Shown here: one piece after another, positions 45,056 to 47,000 of the stretch
Layout of the letters: each line of letters opens with the position of its first letter
How positions within the stretch are numbered: position 1 is the stretch's first letter
NCBI RefSeq assembly: GCF_946477935.1
Contig: NZ_CAMLAC010000004.1
Coordinates: forward strand, 1 to 47,000
Direction: 5' to 3'
DNA length: 47,000 bases
From: an uncultured Sphingomonas sp.
Lineage (GTDB): Bacteria; Pseudomonadota; Alphaproteobacteria; Sphingomonadales; Sphingomonadaceae
The notes under the pieces: model-generated
Told to the model about the DNA's origin: nothing
The model's database searches: none
Seen by the model: the letters and a program-made list of their open reading frames with translations, nothing else
Made by a program: the position numbers and the translations under genes

Positions 45056-45793
45056 TCAGTTGCCCGCCAGTTGCACCTCGGCCGGCCGCGCTTCGGCGAC
45101 GTGCGGCCACATATCCGCCCCGCAGGCACGGGTGCGCCACCGTGCCTTCTTGTCCCAGCAGGCGACGTCCAGCCGCGGCAGGGTCGCCGCGTCGCGACCG
45201 ATATGGCGCGGGAACTGCTGCTCGCCATACGGAACCAGGCTGTTGCGCAACTCCTGCATCCGCGCAGCCGCGATCGTCGCCAGTTCGCCGCGGGCTGCGA
45301 ACAGGATGTCGCGTCCCACTGCGGCTGCGGTACGGCAGAAGCCATATTGCGCGGATACCGTGGCGAAGCTGGAATAGGTCCGCGTCCCGAACTGGTCGAG
45401 CGCGGCCTGCCCGGCCTTCACCGTCCTGTGGGTGCGGGTGAAATAGCCGTTCAGCGTACCCCACGCCGCCTTCAATTCCTCGGCATGGTCGCCCAATATG
45501 GCGTTGTAGGTGCTTTGCGTCAGCAACGTCGGCTCGAACTGGCATTGCAGCGCCGCGACGTTCAGGGCGGCGCGCATCGTCCAGATCAATGCCGCCTCGC
45601 CTTCGGCGGCGGTGGCGCCGGGCAGCGGCTGGAGGATTCCCGGAGCCTGGCTGGTCACCACCTCGCCACGATAATCGTGGCTTTTCAGAAAGAATTGCGC
45701 GGTCGCGGGCAGCGGCATGGCCAGCATCGCCGCACCGCCCATTGCCATCGTCGCCATGGCCCGACCCATCATCATCGTCCCCCGAACCGTCAT
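45056..45793 (-). CDS. secreted hypothetical protein
   Basis: A 245-residue protein with a signal peptide (core MAMGGAAMLAMPLPATA, cleavage near residue 32). The mature part is helical with conserved-looking cysteines (LQCQFEP, YGFCRTA, DVACWDK, TRACGAD), enough for two disulfides in the periplasm. I do not recognise a named family. It starts directly after the stop of the outer-membrane barrel gene with no gap, so it is the last gene of a glycosyltransferase-barrel-secreted protein operon. Confidence 0.72.
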   Translation of the reverse strand: MTVRGTMMMGRAMATMAMGGAAMLAMPLPATAQFFLKSHDYRGEVVTSQAPGILQPLPGATAAEGEAALIWTMRAALNVAALQCQFEPTLLTQSTYNAILGDHAEELKAAWGTLNGYFTRTHRTVKAGQAALDQFGTRTYSSFATVSAQYGFCRTAAAVGRDILFAARGELATIAAARMQELRNSLVPYGEQQFPRHIGRDAATLPRLDVACWDKKARWRTRACGADMWPHVAEARPAEVQLAGN

Positions 45794-46501
45794 CTATAAT
45801 TGCCGCACCACACGGGCGCCGATGCGTGGATGCCAGGCGGTGCCGGTTTCGCGCACCGCCCCCATGCCAAACTGGATCTGGAACCGGTCGGTCACATCCT
45901 GTTGCAATTGCGGCATGATGAGCGTCGAGCGTTCATGGCCGGCGCGGATGTTCACCTCGATGCCGGCGGTGGTCGCATCGCTGATGTCGTAGAAACTGGT
46001 ATGGTTGACGATCAGCCCGCGCGCCTCGGCACCTGCTGCACTAACCTCACCGACGCCGATCATGCTGAGCGTGCTGAACCGCGGGCTGAAGCGGTTGCCG
46101 ATCACGTAGAGCAGCGAGCTTTCCCATTGCCTCCGCGCGCGGTTCCACAGGCCCAGATACTGAACGCCGTGAATGCCGCGCCCGCCGTTGATGGTGCCGA
46201 ACGTGCCCTGCAGTCCCAGCTTGAAATCGGTGACACGGCGGTCGGTGATCGGCAGTTCCAGTTCCACCGCAAAGCCGTCGGCCACCGCCAGCTCGATCTC
46301 CGGCGCCCATTCGACGCTGCGATCGGGTCCGGACAGGCTGTGCTGCGCCAGCGTGTTGACCTCCAGCTCGCCGCGTCTGGCGCCCAGCGGGCGGACGAGA
46401 TCGAACACCATCGGCTCGGCGATCTCGGGCGCATGCTGCGCCTGTGCCGGGGCGATTGCCAGCACGGTTGCGGCCGCGATCGGCCAGGGTTGCCACGTCA
46501 T
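45794..46501 (-). CDS. outer-membrane beta-barrel-like hypothetical protein
   Basis: A 235-residue protein with a signal peptide (MTWQPWPIAAATVLA to PAQAQ). The mature part alternates short beta segments of 9-11 residues (GELEVNTLAQHSL, FAVELELPITDR, FKLGLQGTFGT, FQIQFGMGAV) and ends RIGARVVRQL, suggesting a small outer-membrane barrel. Family unknown to me. It overlaps the glycosyltransferase stop by 4 bp (ATGA), implying a joint role at the envelope. Confidence 0.7.
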   Translation of the reverse strand: MTWQPWPIAAATVLAIAPAQAQHAPEIAEPMVFDLVRPLGARRGELEVNTLAQHSLSGPDRSVEWAPEIELAVADGFAVELELPITDRRVTDFKLGLQGTFGTINGGRGIHGVQYLGLWNRARRQWESSLLYVIGNRFSPRFSTLSMIGVGEVSAAGAEARGLIVNHTSFYDISDATTAGIEVNIRAGHERSTLIMPQLQQDVTDRFQIQFGMGAVRETGTAWHPRIGARVVRQL

Positions 46502-47000
46502 GACCGGTTCACCGCGCGGGCGACATCGCGATACCCGTCTATCACCGCGTCCAGCGTCGCCGCCCAGTCGAAGCCGCGCGCCGTCGCCAGTGCGTTATGG
46601 GCCAGCGCCGCAGCACGCTCCGGGTTCGCGATCAGCGTGGCGGCCGCCTCGATATAGGCGGCCGCGTCGCGCGGCGGCACCAGCAGCCCCGAATGCCCGT
46701 TGTCGATCAGCGCCCGGGTGGCCGCGACATCGGCGGCGACCACCGGCACGCCGGATGCCATCGCCTCCAGCGTGACGTTGCCGAACGCTTCGGTCAGGCT
46801 GGGGTTGACGAACAGGTCCGCACTCGCGACCGCACGGCCCAGTGCCTTGCCGCCCAGATGGCCGGTCATCACCGCGCCGTCCAGCCGCCGGGCGAAGCGT
46901 TCGCGCTCCGGCCCGTCGCCGATCACCAGCGGCCGGACGGGCAGGCCGCGGGCACGCAGTCCCGCGATCACCGCCTCGTACATGGCCAGCCCCTTCTCGG
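46498..47000 (-). CDS. glycosyltransferase, GT4/GT1 GT-B type (5' end outside window)
   Basis: The C-terminal 167 residues of a GT-B glycosyltransferase, open to the window edge (the frame reads EKGLAMYEAV at the edge, so the start is upstream). IGDGPERERF, TGHLGGKALG, ADLFVNPSLTEAFGNVTLEA (the E-x7-E nucleotide-sugar site) and the LIDNGHSGLLVPPRD end are standard. It transfers a sugar from a nucleotide donor in the cytoplasm to a lipid, polysaccharide or protein acceptor. It heads the leftward operon with the barrel and secreted proteins. Confidence 0.9.
   Translation of the reverse strand, partial: EKGLAMYEAVIAGLRARGLPVRPLVIGDGPERERFARRLDGAVMTGHLGGKALGRAVASADLFVNPSLTEAFGNVTLEAMASGVPVVAADVAATRALIDNGHSGLLVPPRDAAAYIEAAATLIANPERAAALAHNALATARGFDWAATLDAVIDGYRDVARAVNRS

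Overview
The window is 47 kb of a high-GC alphaproteobacterial chromosome, most probably from a sphingomonad (Sphingomonas or a close relative). Supporting signs are two large TonB-dependent receptors, an HWE-type histidine kinase, DUF1206, CsbD and royal-jelly/SMP-30-like proteins, EcfG-like promoters, and many genes joined by 4-bp ATGA/GTGA/TTGA overlaps. I saw no rRNA, tRNA, CRISPR array, transposase, integrase or origin. Both ends cut genes: an ABC permease on the left and a glycosyltransferase on the right.

Left third (1-16.1 kb): a MacB/FtsX-type permease; a leftward operon GMC oxidoreductase-DoxX-VOC; a frame-broken epimerase; then a rightward run SDR, TIM-barrel sugar isomerase, GH130-like glycosidase and cyoABCD (bo3-type ubiquinol oxidase), in which the last six genes all overlap, followed by a MarR regulator. 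Next come a second SDR and a long leftward frame that joins an epoxide-hydrolase-like alpha/beta hydrolase to a secreted royal-jelly/SMP-30-like protein without a stop codon.

Middle (16.2-23.0 kb): a compact catabolic locus made of a Gfo/Idh/MocA protein divergent from AKR-LLM monooxygenase-MFS (overlapping) and a TonB-dependent receptor. An SsuD-like monooxygenase next to an aldo-keto reductase, an NAD-dependent Gfo/Idh-type protein and an anion-sugar-type MFS carrier resembles the sulfo-SMO route for sulfoquinovose, with TonB/MFS uptake in place of an ABC importer. This is my leading candidate for a little-described system, but it is inferred from gene content only.

Right-centre (23.1-38.8 kb): single-domain response regulator, NDH-2, HNH protein, HAD phosphatase, CsbD (with an EcfG-like promoter), thioesterase, a DUF4336 protein, then a leftward signalling operon CheB / CheB-CheR-PAS-HWE kinase hybrid / response regulator. 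Upstream of it lies a 230-bp mosaic of five hairpins, including a perfect inverted repeat with 34-bp arms. A siderophore-type TonB receptor, a hypothetical protein, DUF1206 (EcfG-like promoter) and a dienelactone hydrolase follow.

Right end (38.8-47 kb): L-serine ammonia-lyase preceded by a clear tandem glycine riboswitch, a GH39 glycosidase, an ATP-grasp (TupA-like) protein, a histidine phosphatase overlapping an NAD(P)H-hydrate dehydratase, then a leftward operon of glycosyltransferase, outer-membrane barrel and secreted protein.
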